Assembly (NCBI RefSeq): GCF_019059575.1
Contig: NW_024881573.1
Coordinates: forward strand, 635,001 to 699,000
DNA: 64,000 nucleotides
Origin: Amphibalanus amphitrite
Taxonomy: Eukaryota; Arthropoda; Thecostraca; Balanomorpha; Balanidae
Direction: 5' to 3'
Shown here: positions 30,291 through 41,428 of the stretch, piece by piece
Layout of the letters: every line of letters starts with the position of its first letter
Numbering within the stretch: the first letter of the stretch is position 1
Program-made: the position numbers and the translations under genes
The notes under the pieces: model-generated
Told to the model about the DNA's origin: nothing
Database searches by the model: none
What the model saw: only the letters and a program-made list of their open reading frames with translations

Positions 30291-31562
30291 CCCTAAAAAG
30301 CTGTTTCTGGCACCTAATTGCTGATCAGCCCCAAAATGCTTATTCGACCCTAATATCTGAATCTGGCACCTAAATGCTTCCACACAGCCTAAAGTTGCCA
30401 GATCGTCTAGTTGAACTCCGTATTTGCTTTTTGCTGATTCAGCACCAAAACTAAAACATCCAGCACCTATTTTATTCCACGTTTGCTTACCTAATTCGCG
30501 TAATCTTCCTGATTTTATGTATCCTAACAACATGAACGTTGCATTCGGTGATGTCAAGTGCCATTTTCGCCAGTGGAGATAATGATTAATGCCATTTCTA
30601 GCCAAAAGAAAATCACTAGCCAGCTATGGTGCAGCATAGCAAGACGCTCCTATACCAGCCCGCTATGTAGAGAAGAGACTAGAGATTATTGCACCCTCAG
30701 CCATTTTAACGTGGAAAGTTTGGATCCGTCACTTCCAGCCAGGCTCTCAGGTCATAAACTGGAGTAAAGCAAAATGTCAACTCTGAACAGACATGCCACG
30801 CAACCGGCCCTCTTTTCAATATTATTAGCTTTCTGCAATCATCGTCTGACTCCATCTCGATCAAACGCAGCATCCGGTTTCTACAGGGGCGTTTGACTGA
30901 CCGGCCACACAATAACCAAAAACAAAATCAAAGCTTCATGCACACATATGACATAAGTAAGAAACGGATGAAAAAGGCACAACCACGGCACAACTCTGCG
31001 CGGCTAACAACGGACAATGTCCCACGCAAGGTCCCGCGTTTCTTCAGCGGCCTTGAACGGAATGAAAACATTACATTTCTTTTTTGGAGCTATTTGATGA
31101 CGTCAAAAAATACAATACCCGTTTTAATGGTCAAAATCGAGACAATTACTCACAAAAATGTTTCCCTTTAAGCATTACAAATAAATACTTTTAAATATTT
31201 AAATGACATTGTTTTTTTCAAACAAATCAATATTATTTGCTTACTTAAACGTCATATACAATGCTGAGATCACTACGGGGCTGTCTTAGAGTGTAGCTGC
31301 ACTGGCAACCTTTAGGCTAGACTCCAGGGGTCATTATACCAGAACAACATGATTCTACCAGCCAGTAGTTCATTTTTCTACTAGATTGGTGCTACGCTCA
31401 GCATTTAGGTGCCAGATTCAGAAAAAAAGAGTAAGGCGTACCGATGAATAGGTGCCAGAAACAGAGCATTTTCCATGATTGGTGCTGGTATCCACCAAAT
31501 AGGTGCTGAGGACCAATTTTGGGGCGAGTCAGCTTTTAGGTGCCAGAAATAGCTTTTCTGGG
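30291..31562. mobile_element. TIR element with repeated TGGCACCTAA subterminal motif
   Basis: The left CCCTAAAAAGCTGTTTCTGG and the reversed right CCCAGAAAAGCTATTTCTGG start inverted ends of about 55 bp (GGCACCTAA...GCTGA...GCCCCAAAA). Inside both ends, TGGCACCTAA or close variants recur several times (30310-30375; inverted at 31405-31555). No transposase found; target duplication unclear. Confidence 0.6.
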
Positions 31563-32052
31563 ACGCAATTAAATGGCGTCCGTTTTAAACCCCACATCAC
31601 TGAAATTACTCGACAATTCAGGGTGGAGCATTGGCAGGTCCGGTAGGCTGACCAGCTCAGAACCATGATAATTTCGAAATTCAATGAAAGAGTGTCGGCC
31701 TTTGATATTACTTTTTGTCCATTAATTTTAATTTTTGATTGTGAAAAATTAATTTTGTCCATGAACAATCTTTGCATTTTAAGATACATAATTTTTGAAA
31801 TGGCGGAGATAGCCAACAAATTATTTTCGTTAATGCTTCACAGGTTCATACATGACGTGCTCTGTGATCATAAATCAAAAATATATATACAAATCATAAA
31901 ACTCATTGAAATTTGTTGCTTAGTTCTCTTTTTTATACTTAAAAGGTCAGCTGAAAATAGTGGTCAAAATACCTTAGTGTTGTAATTTCGAACCGGTTTT
32001 ACCTAGTTCTCTATATACCGTGAGGAATAGGAGTTTCCTATCCAGCCTACCC

Positions 32053-32822
32053 TTAGACAAATTTTTGTTGAAATGTTATAACTTCCTACCTACTGCGGGG
32101 TTGGACAATTAGGGGTTTGAGGGTGCTTGAGCATGGGCCCAGTAGTGGCTGAACACCTACATAACAATAAGAGCAGTGTTCTAAAATTGGATTCTGGTTG
32201 GGTGTGACAATGATGACAAAAAAATCTAGGATGAGAAAAAAAAAACATTGAAAACCTATATCATTTTCTTCAAAAAGGCGTAACGTTACGCCGGTTGATA
32301 CTAAAAGAACTTGCCACTCCATACCTTACCTTACCTTAATTTGATCAGAATTTTAAAGGCCACTTGGCCTGTAGGGAACCGTTCTCATCGGGCTTGAACC
32401 CTTTGAGACTCGACTATCTCCAGTCAGGTACCAGGTACAGCCCTCTGCAAACTGCGTGGTAGGTATTCTTTCTTCGACAAAACCGAGAATAACGCTGATA
32501 CTATGCTATCGGTCGCTCGGAAATCATAACAGCAAGATGTGCGAGACTCTGCACCTTAGATTGGCTTTACCATCGCATTCATTTTCCATCCAGTTTGGCA
32601 ACAAAACCCAAAAGTTTATATTTGCCCCCAAAACAAACTTTTGCATTTTGTTGCCACACAAGGCATATAGGTACTTTGTTTAGTGTTATACCCAATCGAA
32701 GGAGTACCGTAAACCGGGGTGACAATGATACCTGGGGTGACTTTGATCATAGACCAATTTCGGGCCTAAAATGAGCATTTAGCTGCTGTGAACTGTATTT
32801 TCTATGCCAATGGTTAAATAAA
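32053..32822 (+). repeat. LINE 3'-end repeat, copy 2 (forward)
   Basis: Forward partner of 15828-16586, differing by scattered substitutions. Contains the CR1-like tail GCGTGGTAGGTATTCTTT at 32453. Confidence 0.75.
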
Positions 32823-34358
32823 ACCTAATTTGTTTGAATAAGTTCAACCTTTTGGTCACTTTCGTGTCAAATATTAGGGACTTTGTGTACTGGTTTGGCA
32901 GAAAGAACGCGTGTATTAGCTAGTTTCAGAACAAGTCTGTTGATTGGAGACAGCGCTTTGGTACGAAATTGTTATCTCAATTGAACTTGCAGTATTTGTA
33001 GCATTTAGTATAAACCTGCATTATGATTGCATTTCAGTGTTCATCGGATACGCTTCAATTTTGCTGTGCAAAGGCAAAAACGATTACGTCAGGTCAGAGG
33101 TCACCCGAACGTATATGCTTTTTGCCTTTGCACGGCAGAGTTATGAAAATCAATAATCATATGCATAGACCCCTGTATACCACAGAATTCTCGGTATGCA
33201 GAGGTCTATGTCATATACCATATGTCAGTTCAATATTTTCTCTTGTATTTCACAGGACGCTGATGCAGGATGAGGCATCGAGGCGCGCCCTTCTCGGCTG
33301 TCCTGAGCCGCGCTCAACTTTTGAGCAAGTCTCGATTTCCATCGCTCAGCAGGACAGCCGGCTGATAAGCCTCCAGTGCGCCAGAGGCCACAGCTTTCTT
33401 CCATTATATGGACATCTATATAGGGCCTTGGTATGGACAGATGGCGCGCGCACTCTTCAACGTCTTCACGTCCAACTACGCTTCAGAAGTGAACAGCGCT
33501 ATTCACTCAAGCAAAAGGCGTACGACAAGTCCAGTAGTGATGCGTCGACGTGATCAGACTGAAAAGAAAGTAAGAAAGCTGAGCGGCGCAAAGTAACAGC
33601 AGTCTGTGGTGTGTGGTGCTCGAGAGAGGAGTCGCTATCGTACACTTACATATGTGTGTGTAAATTGTCCCGTCATCAGCGGGCAGGTCATGTCAACCGC
33701 TTCCCGCTCTTGACAGAAGCTGCGACGCACGTGACTCCCACTGTCGCCGCCACCGCGACACGGTAACTGAAACGCCGCTTACCGGTTCCTAGTCGGGGAC
33801 GCTGGAGCTGGAGAAGGTTATCCTGACGTGTATTTCTATCCCTGGTTGAGGAGTCCCGGTTTCTGGCAAACATAGAGGCAAGTGCTACCGGTTCGCCGTA
33901 GTGTATCGCCTTACGTTAGGCGGCACGGGCGGACATCGATAGCAGCGCCTCTATCGGTCACTAGGGAAAGCTGGGCTGTAGGCGACGAAATACCGGCTGA
34001 GTTGTCACACGTTGAATAGGTTTATAGCCATCCGTCTTGTGAAAAAGTTGAACTTTTGCCTTTAATATTTCTACAGGCAGCAATTTTAGAAGTGTCTTCA
34101 CATGGATAACAAAACCGTTTAGATTATTGTATTCACTTCAAGCCTTCCCTATTGTTCTTGATGATGCGGGAACTATTTCTAATTAGTGTTTCTAGCTTAG
34201 TAAAAGAACATATTGTGCAAAAGATGAAAAAAGCATAAATGGAAGATTTTAAATGCAATTTTATGTAACAAATAATGGTAAATTCTCTACACATCAAGGA
34301 AAAGGTGCATGCTAACTGATAATTTAAAGTTCTTGGGACCAGTTGTTTTCTTCTTTTC
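32823..34358. other. Intergenic, no gene recognised
   Basis: A pyrimidine-rich tract ending in CAG at about 33255 is followed by an open frame to 33553 that could be an exon, but it shows no known domain. The rest has no coding or repeat signal I can name. Confidence 0.3.
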
Positions 34359-34628
34359 TTACGTCGCCCCAATGGCCGCGAATACACTTGTGATAACGCC
34401 TATCGACGTGCAGTGGCCATGGTTTGAAGTTTGTACATATACATATTCGGGCGGCATCCAGTTGAGTTTCTCGCGCAGGTCAGTGACGTGGTCGAATTTG
34501 CGGCGGCCAAAAATAACTCGAGTAGTGAAGTTCAGTATTTTTTTGAGTCGATTCAGGTTCTTTTTTGTACCATTTCCGTAAACTGAGAGGCAGTAACGGC
34601 CCCCAGTCAATGGGATTGGTAGCTTCAC
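34359..34628 (-). pseudogene. LINE reverse transcriptase C-terminal relic
   Basis: The reverse frame reads NRLKKILNFTTRVIFGRRKF, then DHVTDLREKLNWMP, the post-RT thumb pattern of L2/CR1-type LINEs (QNxxxR ... LxWLP). Isolated fragment without RT core. Confidence 0.6.
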
Positions 34629-34943
34629 GCTCTGGTGACGTAAGCAGAGCGTGAAGGTTTTTTTATTTTCCCTTCACTAGTGCTTTACCTATGGGAGATA
34701 CCGATTTCGAAGGCAAAACTAAAAGTCGATTTATTAACTTATTAGTCGAGATACGTATAAACCGAGTGTACCATACGACAGCCTGATCTTTCTTCTATCG
34801 ATACCCGCATCCACTTTGGCGATGGTACATACATAAAACGCTGAAATTTGGCGATAGGCGGGAAGGTGCAATCCTAAACGGTACCATTCAATTACATCTT
34901 GATGGTTGCTTTTTCGAATGCTCGGAACATACCGAGTAGTGAT

Positions 34944-36803
34944 GAACCTGACCTTTGATTCAAGCCGGATCTTGCAATACCAGCAGCTTTTTCAGGTCAG
35001 GTCAGGTCACTGACCTTTGACGTCATAAGTGAACCTCTGCACGGTCCTCAGATACCGCAAGTTCGCAACGCCCTCAGTGTCAGAGCAGATTTCACAAGGA
35101 GATGAAACTTGCAGGACCTAGTATCCTCCAGAAGTCTCACAACGTGTATATCTCGCTTTTTTATTCAAGGTCACATGAGGTCAGGCCGGTCATATGAAGT
35201 CACCATTATAAGCCAATGGGGGAAACTTATAAACAGCTATTTTGGAGCCCAGAACGATCTCAGACTAGCTGTAACACACGCAACCGTGATTATTTCATGC
35301 ACTCTTTACAAGGTTCGATGCTTCATTTTTGCACCAAGAGCTTGCATGACGTCATTGATGACGTCACTAGTGTCATAAGTTTTTCGACAATAACTTCTGA
35401 TCAAATTGAGCTAGCGAGTCGGGAAAGCCACCAATAGACTCGGGAAGACCTGCCAAATCGAATGATATGTGACATGACCTCCTTCGACCAAGTTCGTGCC
35501 CTTGGGACCTCTGACCTCACCGTGACCCGAGGTCAACACCCAAAGTTGGCCTCACCCAAATAAAAAGAATACCATTCGACGCGCCTGGGCAGGGCGAATA
35601 TGATGCTGTCAAAATCGCGGCCCTGCAATCATTTTTTTTGTGAAGTTATTCGCCAAAACCGAACCCGTACCTTGGGCCACTTAACCTGACCTCAGTGGTC
35701 ACCGGTTGACCTGAGACCTTAAAATCGGGTACAAAACGCTGCATCTCGTAACGACACACACGCTCGTCTTTTCTGCGACGTTCTAGCTCCATTAGCCCTC
35801 GCCCGCACATGCCATTTTCCCATCCTAGAACGCACATGGGGGGGGGGGGGGGTTGCCACCCCCCGCGCCATTTCGTTCCTGTTGGAGATAGAGCTTAGCA
35901 GTAAAGACCAAAAAGATTCTTTGGGAAGAGACGAATCCAATGATACCCAGTTTTACCTTCTCAGGTCAGTCATTGACCTTCCAGGTCAGGTCAAACTAAA
36001 AAATGTTGCTGTTTTGGGTCACCGTTGGATATCAAGTGCGCTGCTTATCAAATACCGATGACGATGCTGTTTTCTGGTGCCAAGCCAGCTAGAACCTCTT
36101 TTTCACACTATCCGACCAGAATTTTGCTGCTGAGGTCATTTCAGGTCAAGTCAGGTCAAGGTCAATTATATGTGTTTGTATGTCTGTGTGTGTCTGTGTG
36201 TATACTGATGTGTGCACCGATTGTTTTTGGGTCCATATCACATAAAATCATGATCTGCGAAGCTTTTACCAAAAATGCAGTCAAAAAACTTCACAAAAAG
36301 TAAATTCAGCTTGCCTAAAACGCAATTATCTTAGATGACCTAGGTTGACCTTGACCCTGACCTTGACCCCTGTACATCGTCGAACAACATGTTCCATGAT
36401 AGGTGGGAGGTAAGACTGGCAAAAAAGGCTGAAATCAGGGTGTCAAAAGCTCACAAGGCCCATGGCAAACGCAAGATGTTGAGAATTGGCCATTTGGGTC
36501 ATGACATGACCTGAAAAACAAGGTCATATCTCCGAAACCAAAAATCACAGAAACTTGAAATTTTCAGTGGACATCAAGAAAGGATAGACGAGCAGCTATA
36601 CGAAAAATCAGCCTTCTAGCTCTAAAAATGTTGAGTGCAGAGCAGAAAGACTGCCTGGGGGGGGGGGTGGCAACCACCCCCCCCCCCCCCATGTGCGGGC
36701 GAGGGTTAGGGGCGAAACGGCGAGATGGGGTCGTACCCCCAGCCCCCCCCCACCCCCGCCCCCGGCCGGCGCGTATGTAGAAAACCAATAAGTCCGGCGA
36801 GGG
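34944..36803 (-). mobile_element. TTAA-target element C2, truncated, holding element E
   Basis: Reverse-oriented diverged copy of C1. Its C1-left end is at 36794-36803 (CCGGCGAGGG then TTAA 36804-36807), and the shared phrase TTGGTTTTCTACATACGCGC lies just inside. The other end stops near 34944 without TIR. Element E (35796-36705) sits inside. AGGTCA/TGACCT clusters at about 34945-35020, 35170-35190 and 35500-35550. Confidence 0.75.
35796..36705. mobile_element. TTAA-family element E, 910 bp, with TTAG duplication
   Basis: Perfect 16-bp inverted ends CCCTCGCCCGCACATG; flanks TTAG at 35792-35795 and 36706-36709. Hairpins: G-run TTGCCA C-run (left) and G-run TGGCAACCA C-run (right). The left end repeats CGCACATG after TTTTCCCATCCTAGAA. 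Body with AGGTCA groups at 35962-35990 and 36130-36165. Confidence 0.85.
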
Positions 36804-36807
36804 TTAA

Positions 36808-37219
36808 GCGGGTTCCACTGTGCACAAATAGCTAAGGGTTGTGCATTTAGTATGGTCATGAGAGAATCCTGTTTGATTTGGGCTCATAATACAATGCATG
36901 ATCACTTCTTTTTCATAAGTTTAATTGATTTTCTTCTCCCCAAAAACAAACAATAAATGCTCTTCTCCATATTCCCCTTCACTCAACAACTTTTGATCAC
37001 TTTTCCCTAAAGGCCTAAGGTAATGCATTGGTAAAAACACAAATGGATGGCTCATCTCAATCGTCAATACTTCTGTCTCCTAATGCTCCTAATGCCTTTG
37101 ATTGGTGGCAATGCAATGTGATGATGACAGCATTCCATTTATCACCACTGAAACACAACTTAGCTCAAAAACACTCATATACATAAATTTATTCCACAAC
37201 TATTTGCCGTGGATTTGAT
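36808..37219. other. Intergenic, nothing recognised
   Basis: AT-rich stretch between the TTAA elements and the SINE/LINE cluster. Confidence 0.4.
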
Positions 37220-37230
37220 GACTTTCGGAA

Positions 37231-37549
37231 TTTGTTTGTTTGTTTTGTTGGGTTAGGCCCTTTCGGTCGACAAGACCATTTCAGAGCCGGGAGGATGATA
37301 GGATAAAGGGGGAGACATTGGTCTGGGCAGGCATCCTAGTGAGTCGCCGGGGCTGAGCCCGTCCAGAGGACAGGCCACCCAGCCCCAAGGCACTCACTGC
37401 ACCCGGCTACGGGGTGCGCTCCCTCGGGAGCAGCGGTGCCGCTCCAAGGGAGCAGCCCGCATGAGATAAAGTCGCCTGTCCAGCCCGGAGGGGGTTGCGG
37501 CGTGGAGGAGAAGGATTTCTGTATCCTGAGGATAGAAGCACGGACAGGT
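37231..37549 (-). mobile_element. SINE copy 1, about 320 bp, (CAAA)n tail
   Basis: Reverse-strand unit starting CTGTCCGTGCTTCTATCC and ending CCCAACAAAACAAACAAAC. Flanked by GACTTTCGGAA at 37220-37230 and 37550-37560. Two other copies at 43189-43508 and 56294-56613 in the same orientation. The 3' part (AAATGGTC ... CCGAAA ... tail) resembles the LINE 3' end at 37575-37615. No clear pol III A/B boxes were found, so it may be a LINE-derived short element. Confidence 0.85.
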
Positions 37550-37673
37550 GACTTTCGGAACTTTTTTTTCTTTCTTTGGTTTTGGGGCATTTCGGCCAAC
37601 ATTGACCATTTCATGCCCATATGGTATCAAGCTATTATTTTATGTCATAGAGCGTATGTTGTTGATAAGCTAA

Positions 37674-40600
37674 CTAAAGTTTATCGATGAATTTGATTGT
37701 ACGAAGATAGGAGAAAAGAAGATCGATGAGAGTGTCTTCTGAATCACCAAGGACAGAACCCAATGTAAATGGTAATTTTTTGCGGTTGCAAAAATCCACC
37801 ATTCGTCTTCTTTCATTGTCAAACTTTCTGCATTCAATAATTATGTGTGAAACTGATTGTACGCAATTGCATAATGTGCACCTGGGGCGAGCGTCTCTTG
37901 TATAGATATAGCTATGAGTGAATATGGTGTGACCCAATCGGATTCTTGCCAGCACCCTTTCTTCTTGCCTATTGTTTCGTTGTGCGGAAATCCATGTTTC
38001 AATTTTTGGTTTAATTTGTTTGAGTTGTGTGTGCTGGGTTACCTGTGCCCATTGGTGTTGCCATCTTTTCAGCACCGCATGTCTAATGTTTGTTTTAATA
38101 GTGTCGTATTCCATAGGAAGATATGTGATATGTGTGAGAGTAAGAGCGTTTTTGGCATGTTCATCTGCTTTTGTGTTTCCATGAATACCACTATGACCTG
38201 GTACCCAAAGAAAATTGATGCGTTTTCCATTATTTACCATGGCGTGTAGTTGATTATAAATACATATGAGAAGATGCGATGATGGTTTCGATATTTGCAA
38301 AGCTTGTGCAACAGATTTTGAATCAGTACAAATTATCGTTTGTAACCAAGGCATTTCATTTGCGAATTCAATAGCTTTGTGTACTGCGTGAAGTTCAGCT
38401 ATGTATGTGCTAGTTCCATCCTGGAGACGAGTTCTAATGTAGTAATCTGCAACGGGATCGTATACTGCATTTCCGACACGATCACCGGATTTGGAGCCAT
38501 CCGTAAAAATGAAACGAGAAGTGGAATAATCGCGGCGTAACTGAGCATATCTTTGTTGGATTTCCGTTTCTGTGATGCTGGCTTTCGGACAATCAAGAAG
38601 GAACAAAACCTTCCAAGTTCTGATTGTCCATGGAGGAGTTGTAAGAGATGGTAATGGCAGTATGGCTGGTTGAATAAAGTTGATTTCGTTGCAGAACTTG
38701 TTTATCCTGGAAGCTATGGTAAGTCCGGATCGCTTCTCCGCAGGACCGACATAATTATGATGAATCGATGGTAGAATGCGAAGTGTATTGAACGTACTGT
38801 GATTTGGATGAAACTTAATCTTACTCGTGTATCGCAAAGAGTGCTCGACTCTTCTAAGGTGCAAAGGTGAAATTACAGCCTCAACTTGTAGTGATGGGAT
38901 GGGCGACGTCTTCATGGCGCCGGTTGCGATTCGAATGAAGGAGTTTTGAATGACGTCTAGTTTTTTCAATGTATTATTACTTCCACCTGAGTAAACCACA
39001 GAGCCGAACTCAATAACAGGTAAGATGAGTGACTTGTATAACTGGAGGAGTGTTTTCCGATCAGCTCCAAAATCTCTTCCAGCAACACATCGGAACAAGT
39101 TGAGTCTTCTTGTGCATTTTGTTTTAACGTATTGAACGTGTTTCGTCATGGACAGTCTCGTATCCAAGACGACGCCAAGAAACTTAAACGAATTTAAACG
39201 AGGAATGACATTACCTGATAAATGCAAAGGAGACGGTTGGAGCATTTTACTGTTCTTTGTGAATATCATAACGGCGGACTTCGATGGAGAAAAAATGCAC
39301 CCATTCCTAGAAGACCAGATATCAAGACTATTGAGAACGTTTTGGAGGCGTGGAACGGAGTGTTCGGAATCGTTGTCGGTGCACCAGATTGCACAGTCGT
39401 CTGCAAATAAAGAATACTGAATACCAGAAACCCCATCAAAAAGATCGTTGATCATAACATTAAAAAGCATTGGAGACAAACAACTGCCTTGCGGTAATCC
39501 ATTTTCAAACGCAAATGTATTGGAGAAGATGGAACGGAAACGTAACTGAAAATGTCGAGAACCTGTAAGGAATCCAACCAAATAATGGGCGAGATGTCCG
39601 CGTAGACCAAGCTTGTATAATTTAAAGAGTAATACCGGTCGGAAGACCATATCGTAGGCGCGTGTAATGTCCAAGAAAACGGCGGTAGTGTGCTTTTTGA
39701 ATTTGAAACCTTTGCGAATGTCTGTTTCAAGACGAATGATGTGGTCCAGAGTACTATGATGTTTTCTAAATCCACTTTGATATTTCGATAATAACTGATT
39801 GCTTTCTAAAAACCATTCCAGGCGTTTACCAACCATACGCTCCAATATTTTACCGAAGCAACTAGTCAAAGAAATCGGACGGTAATTCGATGGATCTTTG
39901 CGATCTTTCCCTGGCTTTTGCAAGGCAATAACAACAGCCTCTTTCCAAGCTTCAGGAAAAATGCGTTTAATCCATAAATCATTGAAAGTGTGCAAGATAA
40001 ACTGAAGAGCGCTGTCCGGTAAGTGTCGGAAGAAATGATAATGTAACTGATCCGGGCCTACCGAGGTATTTCCAGTAGATGCTATAGCGTGTCTGAGTTC
40101 TGCTAACGTAAAATTGTTGTTGTATTGTTCTGTGTTGTCAGAAATAAAGGCATTTGACGGTAGCGAAGTATGTCTTTGAGCGAAGTCCAGGAACCTCTGT
40201 TGGTAATTGTTGGACGAGCTGTGTTGGGCTAAAGTTCGTGCAATTGTGTCGACTATACGTTGTGGTTCCGTGATATTCACATTATTCACACTCAAGATTG
40301 GAAGGGAAGGAAAACTTCGCTTGCCTGACAAAGAACGTACTAAATTCCAAATTTTACTCAAAGGTGTACGATAATTGAGCTGGGCGAGAAAAGATTTCCA
40401 GGAAGCCCGTTTCGCTTCTCTGATGACTTTCCTGCATCGAGCTCTTTCTTGGTTTCGGATGAAGAGTGTTGTATTATTTTTGTGACGTAGATATGCTCGA
40501 AACGCTTGTTTGCGTTTGGCTATGGCGTGCGCTACATTTTGAGACCACCACGGAACCCGTTTGTGTTTCGATGAAGGTGACGTCTTGGGAATGGATTCTT

Positions 40601-41372
40601 GCGCCGCTGCTAATATGGTATCTGTAAGAAATTTAATGCCATGTTCTGGAGCCTGGAAATGTTCGTGATCTATCTCACAAAAGCTCTGGAACTTTTGCCA
40701 ATCAGCTTTCTTCAAATTCCAACGAGGAAGAGAGCCTGGAACAACGTCAGCATCCGAAGAGAATGTTGTTCGTAATTGTATTGGATAATGATCACTATGA
40801 TGGATATCATTACCAATGGACCAATCAAATAAAACACTTATTTGCGGAGAGCATATAGATAAGTCGATCGCCGATTCGCTATTATGAGATAGCGAGAAAA
40901 AAGTATTTTGCCCCTTGTTGAGAAGAACGAGCTGGTGATCATCCAGAAATCGCTCGACGATATCACCCCGTTCGTCTGCTATTAACGCGTCACGACCCCA
41001 AAGCGGGTTATGAGCGTTAAAGTCGCCGAGCAGCAGAAATGGATGTTTGAATTGCGAAATAAGGTTAGTAAGGTTCCTATACAAAGTGCTATTATCCGTG
41101 TTTGGAGGAATATAAATGGAGCAAACGTCAATGTTCCTTCCGTTCATTTTTATTGTACAAGCTACAGCTTGCAATGGAGTGTTGAGTATTACGTGATCAT
41201 GAACATAATCGTTACTAATGTATAAAGCGGTGCCACCGTGGCGCCGCTCACCATCAGTTTCATCGTACCGGTACAAAGAGTAGTTGAATAAAGAAAAGTT
41301 GTAAGGGTCTGTTGGAAGAAGCCAAGTTTCTTGCAAAGCAATAACGATAGGCGCTAGAAGTAAAAAGAACAT
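37674..41372 (-). CDS. LINE ORF2: AP endonuclease, reverse transcriptase, RNase H
   Basis: 1232 codons from the first ATG at 41372. The conserved endonuclease start (LQWNCRGLVSNWAESK) lies upstream in the same frame, which is open from about 41458 without an ATG, so the real product probably begins there. Endonuclease: IALQETWLL, LLLGDFNAHNPLWG, NDIHHSDHYPI. RT: KPGKDRKDPSNYRPISLTS, FLDITRAYDMV, GLPQGSCLSPMLFNVMIND, FADD (Phe at residue 656). RNase H: FTDGSKSG (Asp about 958), IAELHAVHKA, CTDSKSVAQAL, HGNTKADEHA. A terminal CTLCNCVQSVSHIIIEC knuckle follows. The added RNase H places it near the I, Loa or Ingi groups. All catalytic acids are seen. Confidence 0.93.
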   Translation of the reverse strand: MFFLLLAPIVIALQETWLLPTDPYNFSLFNYSLYRYDETDGERRHGGTALYISNDYVHDHVILNTPLQAVACTIKMNGRNIDVCSIYIPPNTDNSTLYRNLTNLISQFKHPFLLLGDFNAHNPLWGRDALIADERGDIVERFLDDHQLVLLNKGQNTFFSLSHNSESAIDLSICSPQISVLFDWSIGNDIHHSDHYPIQLRTTFSSDADVVPGSLPRWNLKKADWQKFQSFCEIDHEHFQAPEHGIKFLTDTILAAAQESIPKTSPSSKHKRVPWWSQNVAHAIAKRKQAFRAYLRHKNNTTLFIRNQERARCRKVIREAKRASWKSFLAQLNYRTPLSKIWNLVRSLSGKRSFPSLPILSVNNVNITEPQRIVDTIARTLAQHSSSNNYQQRFLDFAQRHTSLPSNAFISDNTEQYNNNFTLAELRHAIASTGNTSVGPDQLHYHFFRHLPDSALQFILHTFNDLWIKRIFPEAWKEAVVIALQKPGKDRKDPSNYRPISLTSCFGKILERMVGKRLEWFLESNQLLSKYQSGFRKHHSTLDHIIRLETDIRKGFKFKKHTTAVFLDITRAYDMVFRPVLLFKLYKLGLRGHLAHYLVGFLTGSRHFQLRFRSIFSNTFAFENGLPQGSCLSPMLFNVMINDLFDGVSGIQYSLFADDCAIWCTDNDSEHSVPRLQNVLNSLDIWSSRNGCIFSPSKSAVMIFTKNSKMLQPSPLHLSGNVIPRLNSFKFLGVVLDTRLSMTKHVQYVKTKCTRRLNLFRCVAGRDFGADRKTLLQLYKSLILPVIEFGSVVYSGGSNNTLKKLDVIQNSFIRIATGAMKTSPIPSLQVEAVISPLHLRRVEHSLRYTSKIKFHPNHSTFNTLRILPSIHHNYVGPAEKRSGLTIASRINKFCNEINFIQPAILPLPSLTTPPWTIRTWKVLFLLDCPKASITETEIQQRYAQLRRDYSTSRFIFTDGSKSGDRVGNAVYDPVADYYIRTRLQDGTSTYIAELHAVHKAIEFANEMPWLQTIICTDSKSVAQALQISKPSSHLLICIYNQLHAMVNNGKRINFLWVPGHSGIHGNTKADEHAKNALTLTHITYLPMEYDTIKTNIRHAVLKRWQHQWAQVTQHTQLKQIKPKIETWISAQRNNRQEERVLARIRLGHTIFTHSYIYTRDARPRCTLCNCVQSVSHIIIECRKFDNERRRMVDFCNRKKLPFTLGSVLGDSEDTLIDLLFSYLRTIKFIDKL

Positions 41373-41428
41373 TTTGCTTTCGGCCCAGTTCGAGACTAGG
41401 CCTCGGCAGTTCCACTGGAGTAGGCTGT

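Noticed and set aside
33256-33553. Possible host exon after a polypyrimidine tract and CAG
   Set aside because: The frame has no recognisable domain, no partner exon and no clear donor, so it is left as intergenic.
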